Positions 44,770 to 54,254 are shown, counted from the first letter of the stretch. The stretch: 64,000 bases of DNA from Euborellia annulipes (GCA_023213315.1 JAKCPI010016773.1:1-64000), one strand, 5' to 3'. The notes: generated by a model not told the origin, from the letters alone. A program made the numbers and translations.

Positions 44770-45055
44770 AACAGGGTAAAAAAGAATTAGCTATCCGATC
44801 CGATTTAGAAAAAGGATCGCTCTTCCGATTCGCAAATGCAGATCCGCTATTCGAAAATCCGATCCGGAATTAATTTTTGGGCGTTTGGATGAATTAAAAG
44901 GATATACAATACGTATTGAAAAGGATCGCAAAAATCCATGATCCAGAGAATAAAAATGGTTTCGATCCAGATCCAAAATCTTCTCTCAAAAATATGATTT
45001 CGATCCAGAATCGAATTGGATTTTCGGATTTAAATCCACCCTGGCCTTAGACTAG
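44770..45055. repeat. GATCC/GGATC-rich repeat, copy 2
   Basis: GATCC, GGATC and AATCCGATCCGG-type motifs occur about a dozen times. The left boundary is near CAACAGGGT and the right near GGATTTAAATCCACCCTGG, so CAGGGT/ACCCTGG may be terminal repeats. It shares composition and motif with 6655-6855, but block order is not conserved. Confidence 0.5.
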
Positions 45056-45407
45056 CCTGCCATCTATTGCAAGAGTGCTGAACTATTTGACACTAATCTT
45101 ATTTAAAATTTTTCTTAATTAATATGTGATTAATAATAATAATAATAAAATCATTTTTAAATTTAAAAAAAATTTAACATTATTGGGACAGATGGTTTGC
45201 TCTATTAGCTTAATAACAAAAAAAATAATTTCCTTAATTTTTTAATAAGTCATTAAAAAAATTAGAACTTTTTGACCCAATAATCCCTTAATATAATTCA
45301 TTTGAAAAAAAAACCGCATTGAAAAATTCCTTATAGGCAGGCCTTAATAGTCTAGTTTTTTTTTTTTAAAGTACGTTTAGACGCCGCTCCTAAGCCTCCT
45401 TAACTGT

Positions 45408-45628
45408 GGTTTATTTGTAAAAATTACAAAGTTTCGTCCACTCATTCTGTAGATTTATTCAGATACAATTCAGCTTTTAAGCTCACATCTGAGACAATGA
45501 TGGAATCGAATTGGCTTGTCAAAGATGTAACATTGGTTGAGAACTTAAGCTGAATTGCACCTGAGGAAGGCCACAGAATGAGTGACCGAAACGTTGTAAT
45601 TTTTACACATAAACTACAATCGAAACAA
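45408..45628. mobile_element. Palindromic element with CTGAGGA...GAAAC core
   Basis: The left arm CTGTGGTTTATTTGTAAAAA plus TTACAAAGTTTCGTCCACTC and the right arm GAGTGACCGAAACGTTGTAA plus TTTTTACACATAAACTAC are inverted. The plus strand reads CACCTGAGGAAGGCCACAGA ... GAGTGACCGAAACGTTG, with a plausible stem II (GGCCAC/GTGACC). The GTTTATTTGTAA...GAAACGTTGTAA arrangement is shared with 12007-12167. No duplication is clear. Confidence 0.65.
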
Positions 45629-45639
45629 AAATCTTATAT

Positions 45640-46075
45640 TTATTACTATTTATTTTTTCTAAAAACTAATTATCCTACTTTTTAATTACTTTAAGATTTT
45701 ATTTTAATAGACTAATATGTCTACTTATTAATCTTTAAAAAATAAACTTGTTTTTTTTTACAGATAAAAAAAGAAAATGGGGAAAAATAAGAATGTTAAA
45801 ATTCTTCTCTCTGCCGTATTTCTAGATATTTAACACCATCGAAGGCCATTGGCCGATTCGAATTTCTTCCTCTATTTTTACGAGTTTGGTATTATAGCCT
45901 CTTTTGTTTTTTGTTTGTTTTTTTTTGTTTTTTTATTGATGTCCATTTGAAAAGTTTGAATAAAGAAATTTTGTTATTCTTCCGTATTGCTAGTTTATCT
46001 CATCTTCATTAATTCTTTTAAATGGAGATAATTTATCTCGATTTATTCAATAAAAAAATGGGTATAATTTTGCGG
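45640..46075. other. AT-rich with a SINE-tail scrap
   Basis: AACACCATCGAAGGCCATTGG at about 45831 recalls the SINE tail. Otherwise nothing recognised. Confidence 0.4.
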
Positions 46076-46080
46076 ATTTA

Positions 46081-46384
46081 TACTTTCTCTTACTTCTAGA
46101 TATGTTAATATATAGAGAGAGAAAGTATTGGATTCATGTCAAAAATTCGATGTTGAGATTTTGATGGATATAAATACACGTTTTGAGGTCCCCTGAATCA
46201 AAAAAAGTGGTTTTCGCGACATGATCTGTCTGTCTTTCTGTGTGTGTCTGTCTGTATCCAATTTTAAGCATGAAGAAATTGAGCTAGGTGGTTGAAATTT
46301 TATATTTAAGTTGGACGCTCTCCTGGAGGGTGAAAATAAGCTTTTAATCAAAATCGGCCAAAATGTACTAGTACTTTACTGATG
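46081..46384 (+). mobile_element. Family A element, 5' half
   Basis: Starts TACTTTCTCTTACTTCTAGA with partner AGAGAGAAAGTATTGG. It continues through ATTCGATGTTGAGATTTTGA, the microsatellite GTCTGTCTTTCTGTGTGTG and TGTACTAGTACTTTACTGATG. It is cut off exactly where the 31-bp tandem array begins. Confidence 0.8.
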
Positions 46385-46403
46385 AAGTTGATATAATATT
46401 TTT

Positions 46404-46515
46404 AACAATTAGAAGCATTATTATTGACATTTTCAACAATTAGAAACCTTGTTGTCGATATTTCTAACAATTAGAAATATTGTTATCGATATTGCTAACA
46501 ATTAGAGGTTTTATT
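46404..46515 (-). repeat. 31-bp tandem array derived from the SINE head
   Basis: AACAATTAGAA starts at 46404, 46435, 46466 and 46497, a period of 31 bp over three and a half units. Each unit has the form AACAATTAGAAnCnTTnTTnT plus nGATATTTCT. The unit is close to the antisense SINE variable region at 17433-17462 and 2418-2445 (ATTGACATTTGTCAACAATT plus (C)TAGAGG). This array therefore looks like local amplification of a slice of the tRNA-like head. Confidence 0.75.
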
Positions 46516-46519
46516 TCAA

Positions 46520-47810
46520 CCTCAATTTAGATTTATTATATAGCTATATTTTATTATATTGAAGAATAATCATTCATTATCTCACTCTCCACCTTTCATT
46601 TTATTTTAACAAAAAACTTTATTTGAATTTTTTGCTAGCCTTCTTCATGAAAAGTTATAAATTTTCCAAATGATTAAATACTGTACTTGTTTAATCAAAA
46701 AAATACTAAATGCTTAAAATATTTAGAACAAACTTGCATATATTTTTTATTTCTTTTTTGATCATTTTAGAGTTAGCCCTAATTAAAATATTGTCTTTTC
46801 TGCCATATATCTCTAAAAGAAGTAGTATTTTGTAGAGAAAAAAATCCATCTTTATTCAGAATTGAAAATAATTCTTGAGGTCCCTAGAGCATCTACGAAT
46901 ACATTTATCAATTCATATTTATTCAATTTCGAAAAAGATTAAGCAAATGCGATTTAAAAAAAAAAAAAATATTTCCACTTTTTTTTTTTTTTGAATAACG
47001 CATTTCAATTTCTCTGTTTCGGTGAATAAATAATTTCTATTAAAAATTTAAAAAAAAAGTACGAATTTAGTATAAAAGCAAATAAAGATTATACACATCT
47101 CGTGATTTTATTATTGTAATTTTTGCCAGTTGAATTGATCAAAAAGTTCAAGTCAGAGAGGGAAAATAAATAACTGATATATAAAACGAGATGCTATCTT
47201 CTCTCTGCCGGATATCCAAAAGTCATTCGAATCGGCATCATTTATTTCGAAACATTTATCCTATTCATTCTCTATTCACATTTATTTACATATTAATTTG
47301 ATTAAAGGATTTACTTCTTTTTTGAATATATATTTTTTTCTTATACTAATAAATTGATTCAAATTTTTTTCACTTAAAAATAAATTTATATCTCCACCCC
47401 CACCCCCTTCCTCAGAGATTATTCTTAGTTGCAGCGCTAGTTAATTATGACAAACCCACTTTTTGTAGAAAATATTGTTTTGTAGTCATAGACAACAAAC
47501 ATACATAAATTGTTAAATTTACCTATATCTTGTCAAGCCTGAATCTGGCCATTTATTGAATATTAATATCTTATTCAATTAAATATATCTTGAAGCTATT
47601 TAATTATAAATAGTTTTTTATAATAATTTTTCACTTTGAACTTGACGAAATGATAATAAGCTTTAAATATATTTTTTGCTAATCAAAGGTTGAGAAACAT
47701 TGTCAAGAAAATATAAATTTATTTTATGTTTATTCAAGAAAATAAAAGTTCGGAACATATATGCTATTAGAAAATTATATCAATTTTACAAATTTGTTTT
47801 TAAATTATTC
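46520..47810. other. AT-rich, nothing recognised
   Basis: T- and A-runs only (46958 and 46978). No gene or shared repeat seen. Confidence 0.45.
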
Positions 47811-47814
47811 ATTT

Positions 47815-47950
47815 AAATGGCGGAGAGGTTAGAGATAGTCACGTATATTGATAATTTTAAAAGCCAAGGATGCCAGACATTCCGATGAATATTTAATTAA
47901 ATAAATTGGATATCAATAAATGTGCTTGGATCACAAGTATCGTAAATAAC
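47815..47950 (+). mobile_element. Degenerate SINE (family C)
   Basis: GGCGGAGAGGTTAGAGATAGT resembles the head. TATTGATAATTTTAAAAGCC, then GACATTCCGATGAATATTTA and GTGCTTGGATC, follow the order of the plus-strand SINE. The B box is lost. Confidence 0.5.
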
Positions 47951-48055
47951 ATAAATATTTTACAGGGGGAGTCACGGGAAACGGACGTTTTTCTGGAAAG
48001 TAGAACTTTGTAGATTTTTCAAAATAAAAAATTTATTTGCATGGAATCAATTAGT

Positions 48056-48261
48056 AAACTAAACCATTTTGTAATGCCTATGACTGAAAAATTATGTGTG
48101 ACATATTATGACCCTTTTCACGAACACAAGGGCGAAGTCGCTCTCGGGCGAGTGACGCTAGCTTTCGAAATCGACTCCGAACCTATGTTCGTGAAAAGGG
48201 ACATCATTTGTCACACATAATTTTTCAGTCATAGGCATTACAAAATGGTAGGCTTTAGTTT
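48056..48261. mobile_element. 206-bp inverted-repeat MITE
   Basis: AAACTAAACCATTTTGTAATG plus CCTATGACTGAAAAATTATG is mirrored by CATAATTTTTCAGTCATAGG plus CATTACAAAATGG...TTTAGTTT over about 70 bp, including TTTTCACGAACA/TGTTCGTGAAAA. AGT lies on both sides. The unpaired centre is GC-rich (AGTCGCTCTCGGGCGAGTG). Superfamily not assigned. Confidence 0.75.
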
Positions 48262-48290
48262 AGTGGTTGATATTATGCAAATAGATTTTT

Positions 48291-48810
48291 TACTTTCTCG
48301 TACCCTATATATGAAATATATAAGAGAGAAAGTATTGCGATCATGTCAAAAATTCGATGTCGAGATTTTGATGGATATACATGTTTTGAGGTCCCCTGAG
48401 TCCAAAAAAAGTGGGTCCCGCAAATTGGTCTGTGTGTGTGTGTGTGTCTGTGTGTCTGTGTGTCTGTATGTGTGGAACCATTTTTTTAGCATGAAGGAAT
48501 TGAGCTACCGGATTGAAATTTTATATTTAACTTAGGTACCTTTGAAGAATCTCAAAATAAGCTTTTGAACAAAATCGGCCAAAAAGTACTAGTACTTTAC
48601 TGATGTACTTTTTCAGTTTTTTTCGATTTTCTCAAAATTCCCTCCAAGGATTTTTTTTAAAATTCATAAATGAACTATTTTTTAGATGCTCTTTAAAATG
48701 TATATTCTCATTTTGCCGTTGAAAGCTTCTGAAGACCACTTTACTCTTGTTCTTCATAGGAAAGATAGAAATGGTTGCCATGGTAACGGAATTTAAATCT
48801 TTTTCTTTTT
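48291..48810 (+). mobile_element. Family A element, 5' part
   Basis: TACTTTCTCGTACCCTATAT with partner AAGAGAGAAAGTATTG is the 5' palindrome. All blocks to TTGCCATGGTAACGGAATTT follow. The 3' end resumes at 49195 after about 380 bp of unrelated sequence, suggesting a later insertion. Confidence 0.8.
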
Positions 48811-49194
48811 ATTAGATTAAAAATCAATTATTATTTAAATTCCCATTTTTTTTAAATTTATTTGTGTCTTTAATTGTTTCAAAGAAAACATATATGTCTC
48901 TCTCTCACTTGCAAACATTATCGTCTCTCTCTACTCTTTTTAAATTCCCTTTCCACCTTATCTTCGCATAGGAACAATGTTAATTTCCTATAGGGATTTG
49001 TATGTTAATTTCGATTCAAAAGGGGGTCCCCTTTAGAACTTTTTAGGCATTTAAAATTTTTTTTTCCAATTCTTATGAAATTTTGTATTTATTTACGATT
49101 CTATATTGTGTATAAAATGTCCAAATATGAGATTAAAATTTTGAAAAATAACCATAGTTTATTTGAAGCAGTCAACATTTAAAATGCAAGTTTG

Positions 49195-49327
49195 AAACTA
49201 AGGTGCTATCGGAAACTAAATATATCTCGACACAAAAAATCTGGTGTGACCAGCACAGTGCGCAACTTTCTCTTACCGAAGGGTAAGAGAAAGTTGTGTG
49301 CTGTGCGCCAGTCACACCAGATTTTTT
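49195..49327 (+). mobile_element. Family A 3' end with perfect apex palindrome
   Basis: TCGGAAACTAAATATATCTC precedes the hairpin. The hairpin runs AAAAAATCTGGTGTGACCAG ... CTGTGCGCCAGTCACACCAG plus ATTTTTT. At its apex ACTTTCTCTTACC (49265-49277) and GGTAAGAGAAAGT (49282-49294) are perfect inverted copies of the family's 5'-terminal 13-mer. A SINE tail begins directly afterwards. Confidence 0.85.
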
Positions 49328-49329
49328 AT

Positions 49330-49420
49330 TTTGGTCTTTTTCGGCATATAAGGCCATTTAGATCCCGTCTCTTTTATTTCATTTGGATTGGTAGCCAATC
49401 GAAGTTTTTACTATTTAAAA
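49330..49420 (-). mobile_element. SINE (family C) tail
   Basis: GGTCTTTTTCGGCATATAAGG plus CCATTTAGATCCCGTCTCTT is the antisense tail, followed by TTTCATTTGGATTGGTAGCC. The head is not present. Confidence 0.65.
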
Positions 49421-49439
49421 ATAAATAAATTTCAATTCA

Positions 49440-50275
49440 ACACAGCAAAATGTTAAAAAAAATAATAAATGTAATTGTTGTTACGACCGTTCACTCGTTA
49501 AATTTTAATCTCTTTATAATTGTATAGAAATCCACTTCACCTGGGGGTAGGTAGCCTTTCAATCAAAATCAAAGGTAAATACCGTTCAGAGATTTTCATT
49601 TTTTTGAATTTTTATGGCTTTCCAACTCCGTTTATAAAGACTCTTTCTTCCTTTCTATATTTGTATCGTTTATGAGAAGATTTTGAATCTCAACTCAAAT
49701 GTTGATATTTACATTTCCTTTTGCCATTCTAGATTAAATAGAAACTTGTAAGAGGATGAAAATTTTATCTATTTTCAAGATAACTTTGTTCTTATAATCT
49801 ACAGTACTTTATAAGTCCTAGAATTTCTTTTTACTAAAAATTAAATTAAATTTTTATTTAATAACAAATAGATACATAAAAATAATCTAAAATAATATAA
49901 TAATTTATATATTATAGGCCTATAATCTAACGCTATTATAAACGTTTAATACTTAAGTAACTAAATAATGAAATTGGCAACAAATTTCAATCAAATATCT
50001 CCCCTTTTGAATGAAATGTAATTAATCTTCTGAGCTTTTTAATTAAAGGTATTAATATTGAGAAGTTGAGAGACTAAAGAGGCCATTAGTTTTAATTAAA
50101 ATCTAATCATGAACGAATTAATTTAATTTTAAGCGAAAATGATAAAGTATAATAATAGTACTTATAATAAAAAAAGTCAATTAAAATATAATTATTTTGA
50201 ATTATTTTCTCTTTTTAATAGATTAAAATTTTTTATATTTCATTAGAAAAAAATTTATTTTTTCGTTACTACTAA
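49440..50275. other. AT-rich, nothing recognised
   Basis: No gene or shared repeat seen. Confidence 0.45.
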
Positions 50276-50277
50276 AG

Positions 50278-50445
50278 AAGGTATTCGGCGAGTAATTGTA
50301 AAATTTTAAAGTTTTAAATTTCCCTCTCTGACTCCACCTATCGCTGATATCAGCGCCGCCCATCGCTCACTCTGACCAATCAGTGAGAGAGTTGTCACAG
50401 GTTACATACACCGAAATGAATTGCTAGCGCTTTATATATAGACTC
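50278..50445 (+). repeat. Family F repeat (CCAAT plus TATA-like), copy 3
   Basis: TTCGGCGAGTAATTG, TTAAATTTCCCTCTCTGACT, CAGCGCCGCCCATCGCTCAC, TGACCAATCAGTGAGAGAG, TTGTCACAGGTTACATACAC and GCTAGCGCTTTATATATAG are all in the order of the other two copies. TATATATA repeats follow at 50430-50455. Confidence 0.68.
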
Positions 50446-50449
50446 TATA

Positions 50450-51105
50450 TATAAGTAATGATTTTATTAAAAATAAGAATAAAGTAAAAAAAAGAATACT
50501 TAATACTTGACTTTTTTAAAAACATTACGAGATCCGCGGTTTAAACGCCCCATCTATATATGAATGAAATTTTTAAAAGCTGTTTTTTATTGATAAAGAA
50601 TGTTCCATTCTTTTTTTAACTCCCTATATGGACATAAAGGGATTTGAAAATGAGTTACTGAGACCATGTTGTCGAAATTATAAATATTTCCTTACTCGAA
50701 AAGTCAATATCATATATCAGATGGTGATCTATTATTCATTGTTCTTGCTTGTTCTTACCTGGTTCAATAGACCAGAGCTTTTGTTCTACTCTACTTTACC
50801 TCGAGGTACATGGTTGACTGCTTTAAACAAACAAGAGAAAATCACTAACGATGGGGATGCATTGCGCTCTTCCGGCACCAATCAATTGGTAATCCTTTGA
50901 TCCTTTAATGGCCAATTGCCACTGTGAAAGATTACCAATCTAAAGAATGAAACATTTTTTCTATTTGTTTAAACATCATTTCGAATTGATGTTTATTTAC
51001 ATTGAGTGCTTTCACTCTATGGTATTTTGAAAATGAAAGAGAAAAACGATACGATATAATTTAGAAAAAGGATAGAAAAAATAATATCCTCTTTTTTTTA
51101 AATTT
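50450..51105. other. Mixed, one unsupported small frame
   Basis: A 90-codon frame with a real ATG at 50628 ends at 50900. Its peptide has a hydrophobic stretch (about residues 30-48) and no motif I recognise. There is no flanking evidence of expression, so I do not call it a gene. Confidence 0.3.
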
Positions 51106-51111
51106 TATTAT

Positions 51112-51985
51112 AAGGTCTTTTTCGGCATCGGAGGTCATTTAGACCTCGTCTCTATTACTTTCTCTTACCTATGTATATATGTAATATATATATAGAGAGA
51201 AAGTATTGGATTCATGTCAAAAATTCGATGTCGAGATTTTGATGGATCTTCACGTTTTGAGGTCCCCTGAATCCAAAAAAGTGGTTTTCGCGACATGGTC
51301 TGTCTGTGGGTGTGTGGGTGGGTGTGTGCGTGTGTGTGGGTGTGTCTGTGTTCAAAATATCTCAAGAACGAAGAATGAGCTAGGAGGTTGAAATTTTATA
51401 TTTAAGTTAGACACCCCCATGGGACGTGACACGAAGCTTTTGAACAAAATCGACCAAAAAGTACTAGTACTTTACTGATGCACTTTTTCAGTTTTTTTCG
51501 ATTTTCTCAAAATTTGCTCCAACGATTTTTTTTAAAATTCAAATATCAACTATTTTTTAGTTGCTCTTTAAAATGTATATTCTCAATTTGTGATTGAAAT
51601 CTTCTGAAGACCACTTTACTCTTGTTCTCCATAGAAAAGATAGGAGAAATGGTTGCCATGGTAACAAAATATAAACATTTTCCCATACTTATAAATTTTA
51701 CATCTTGAAAATCGAATGTACCATACTGTCGGAAACTAAATACATGTCGACACAAAAAATCTGGTGTGACAAGCACAGTACACAACTTTCGATTACCGAA
51801 GGTAAGAGAAAGTTGTGTGCTGTGCGCCAGTCACACCAGATTTAAATAAAATAACCTTTATTTCATTTGATTAGTATCCAATTCAAATGAAATAAATTTT
51901 TGTCGAATGAGATGGTATGCGAACTCGACCCCTAGTACAAGAGGCCGAAACTCTACCATTAAGCCAAGCCCAAGGGCAGACAAAA
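51112..51985 (-). mobile_element. tRNA-derived SINE (family C) split by family A
   Basis: The antisense tail AAGGTCTTTTTCGGCATCGG plus AGGTCATTTAGACC is at 51114-51150. The body and head resume at about 51857 with TTTATTTCATTTGATTAGTA. On the minus strand the head reads CCTTGGGCTTGGCTTAATGG plus TAGAGTTTC (A box) and later GAGTTCGCATACCATC (B box). The SINE predates the family A insertion. Confidence 0.8.
51156..51843 (+). mobile_element. Family A element, full length, inside a SINE
   Basis: A complete copy. It opens with the 5' palindrome (TACTTTCTCTTACCTATG ... AGAGAGAAAGTATTGG) and has a GTGTGGGTG microsatellite. AAGTACTAGTACTTTACTG and TTGCCATGGTAACAAAATAT follow, then GTCGACACAAAAAATCTGG and the 3' hairpin ending CAGTCACACCAGATTT. 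The left junction is TCTAT|TACTTTC and the right is CAGATTT|AAATAAAAT. Because the host is a SINE with known order, insertion adjacent to T residues is visible, and no obvious target-site duplication is present. Confidence 0.85.
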
Positions 51986-52096
51986 TAATATCCTCTTTAT
52001 TTGTTATAATTGCAATTTTTGCTTAGGCCTATTAAATTAATTTTAAATTTTATTAAGAATAATTAAATTTGTTCAATTGAGTTAAGAACTCCATGA

Positions 52097-52344
52097 TTGC
52101 TCAGGGGCCCACGTCTTGTGGGTACGTGAATGGCGACCACGAGCTGCCCGAGCTGGCACAGGCAGTCCTTCAGTTCTTTGTATGCTTGTCTCTTCCTTCC
52201 TCATTTCAACAGGCGTCAGACCGTGCAACAGGCCGGCCTGTTCTATTTCTTCCGGTCGTAAAAACGCATGATAGGGTTGGAGGGAAAAAATGAGGTCCGC
52301 CGACCCCGGATCTCGTGAATAAGGCGAGGACAGAAGAAGAAGAA
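52097..52344 (+). mobile_element. Family B retroposon with duplication and (GAA)n tail
   Basis: GTTAAGAACTCCATGA (52081-52096) and GTTAAGAACTACATGA (52345-52360) flank it, one mismatch in 16. The body runs TTGCTCAGGGGCCCACGTCT, GGCGACCACGAGCTGCCCG, GCGTCAGACCGTGCAACAGG and TCTTCCGGTCGTAAAAACGC to GGCGAGGACAGAAGAAGAAG. The duplication and simple-repeat tail identify a retroposon. I see no convincing tRNA B box, so its origin (7SL, 5S, or a LINE 3' end) is open. Confidence 0.88.
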
Positions 52345-52360
52345 GTTAAGAACTACATGA

Positions 52361-53340
52361 GTGAATAAAAACGCTTTAAAAAAATATGTTATTTGAATTA
52401 TATCATAGTTAGGGACTCCAATTTTATGATTGGCGACCAGACCTAAGATTTCAGTTCCTTTTACGCCAGGCTTCATCCTTTCCTTCCAAAAAGGGGGCAG
52501 GTAGTGCAACGGCCCAACTGAATTCTTTTCTCTGTCTTCTTTTCTTCTCATTACTGTCAAGCATGAGGTAAATATTTAAAAGAAACCAATTTGAAATTTT
52601 CAACTTAAATAAAAATAATCTTTATTTGATTCGTTCAATCCCTTCTTAAAACGAAAAACAAACACGACTGACGATTGAGGTGAGATAAATTTACTTTATT
52701 GAATATCCATGACCAACCCAACCATAAAGACCCAGGCCATAGTCCCGAATTAAGTCTTGCAATCTCAGCAGACCTGTCCCAACTGATATTACTTTAACAA
52801 ATTAACAGGCTAGTCAAAATAAATAATTTATTGTTTAATAACAGTTTGGAGAATTATTCCACTGGATTAATTTAGGACGCCGTATATGTGGATTTAATTA
52901 AAGCACTCTCTTAATAAGTTAGATAAGCTATGTCCTTCATTTTATAGAATGTTATAATATTGTAGCAAACAATTTCAGACAAGTCAGGAATTTTTTTTTC
53001 AACAAGATGTATCATTTTAATGCAGTTCAAATTTTTTTTCCCAAAAATTATCTTCCTAAGGGATTTATTAAATATTTGAGCTCCGCCAAACAAATGTTGA
53101 AACCACGCCCTTATTATATTGATAAATATCTGAATAAGTTATTAAGAATAAAGAAAAGTTTTTTGGTGATACTTTATTTTACTTTCAAAGTTTCTCAAAT
53201 TGCATTTATTCTAAACTCTTTACTCAGAGACCAGACCCATCGTCAGACTGGGTGCAACGAACAAGTAGGCTAAATAGCCTCGATTCTAAAATGGAGGTAC
53301 CCCACCCCTATTCTCCTAGAGAATAAAACAAATAACTTAG
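52361..53340. other. Mixed composition, nothing firm
   Basis: 52411-52560 has GATTGGCGACCAGACC and GCAGGTAGTGCAACGGCCC, faintly like family B but too diverged to call. The rest is AT-rich with no gene. Confidence 0.35.
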
Positions 53341-53463
53341 AAACTCGGTTATTTAATTTAATTCTTCTTTACAGAGTGATATCCATTTTACAAAGACTAT
53401 TGAATGATAATAAAACAATATTAAAGGGGAGGAAGGGGGGATTTGGGGAGAAGGGGGTTCAAA

Positions 53464-53515
53464 GAGAGGGCGGGCGGGGGGGGGGGGGGGGGGGGGGGGC
53501 GGGGGGGGGGGGGCA
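53464..53515. repeat. Poly(G) tract
   Basis: About 45 nearly uninterrupted G residues (with a few C) after AAGAGAGGGCGGGCGG. It could form G-quadruplex, or be an assembly artefact of a homopolymer. The frames across it are low-complexity and not genes. Confidence 0.85.
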
Positions 53516-53589
53516 AAAATATATAATAATAACAACAATAACACTCGGACTATACACATATTAAATCTCTTATTTTTATTTATTTATTT

Positions 53590-53742
53590 AAGATCTTTTT
53601 CGGCATCTGAGGTCATTTAGACCCCGCCTCTATATCTTTCAATTGATTGAAATAATTTTCTTGCCTGGAAAAGGATGCGAACCCTTGACCTTTGGCCACC
53701 AGAAGCAAATACTCTACCTCTGAGCTAAGGAAAGTAGATGCA
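53590..53742 (-). mobile_element. tRNA-derived SINE (family C), well preserved
   Basis: The minus-strand head CCTTAGCTCAGAGGTAGAGT has an A box (53713-53728). GGTCAAGGGTTCGCATCC is the B box (53673-53684). The body TTTATTTCAATTGA-like sequence leads to the tail GGTCTAAATGACCTCAGATG plus CCGAAAAAGATC at 53590. The TTAGCTCAGAGGTAGAG head resembles a class I tRNA more than the Leu/Ser-like head at 17330, so at least two head types exist. Confidence 0.85.
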
Positions 53743-53861
53743 GCCAATAAATGAGCCTCTATTTAATGATTAAAACACTAAACAATCTAGCCCAAATTCC
53801 GAATAGTATTTTAATCATTGAATAGAGGCTCCATTATTGGCTATATCCTTTCCTTATTCAG
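53725..53861. repeat. Hairpin overlapping the SINE 5' end
   Basis: CTAAGGAAAGTAGATGCAGCC plus AATAAATGAGCCTCTATTTA is mirrored by TGAATAGAGGCTCCATTATT plus GGCTATATCCTTTCCTTA, with arms of about 50 bp and a spacer of 35 bp. Its left arm reuses the first bases of the SINE head (AGCTAAGGAAAG). Confidence 0.7.
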
Positions 53862-54044
53862 CAAATATAAAAGTTGACATTGACTATCAGAAAGGGTTTC
53901 TTTTTATTTTTCAACATTTTTTTTTATTGGTGGTTAATACTCCCCCCTTTTTTTTTAGAAATCTTTTTCAAAAAATGTGCGGCTCCTCCTTGAAAATACG
54001 GGTAAAAAAACACCCCCACAATCTCCTCCACCACCATAACTATT

Positions 54045-54140
54045 GGAGAAGGGGGGGGGGGGGGAACGGGGGGAAGAGTCGAGAGGGAAGAATTTGTTGT
54101 GTGGAGGGTTTTATGTTTTCTTCTTCTTCCCCCCCCCCTC
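54045..54140. repeat. G-run and C-run patch
   Basis: A 14-15 nt G-run at about 54050-54064, GGGGGGAAGAG after it, and a C-run at 54129-54138. Overlapping frames are low-complexity only. Confidence 0.75.
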
Positions 54141-54254
54141 ACCTTCTACAGATATAAAAATAAAAAATATCTTTATTTATTCAATTTTATAACCCCTTTT
54201 TAAATTTTTTTTTTTTTTTTTTTTAGATTGTCTCCCACCTTTCTACCCTAAGAC

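Noticed and set aside
50628..50900. 90-codon ATG-initiated frame
   Set aside because: No domain, no splice signals and no composition contrast. Frames of this length occur by chance in 64 kb.
53673..53742. Functional tRNA gene on the minus strand
   Set aside because: A and B boxes are good, but the sequence runs straight into the family C SINE body and tail, and no 7-bp acceptor stem closes it.
53353..54157. Pro-rich and Gly-rich frames
   Set aside because: Translations of poly(G)/poly(C) tracts. Low complexity and no conserved sequence.
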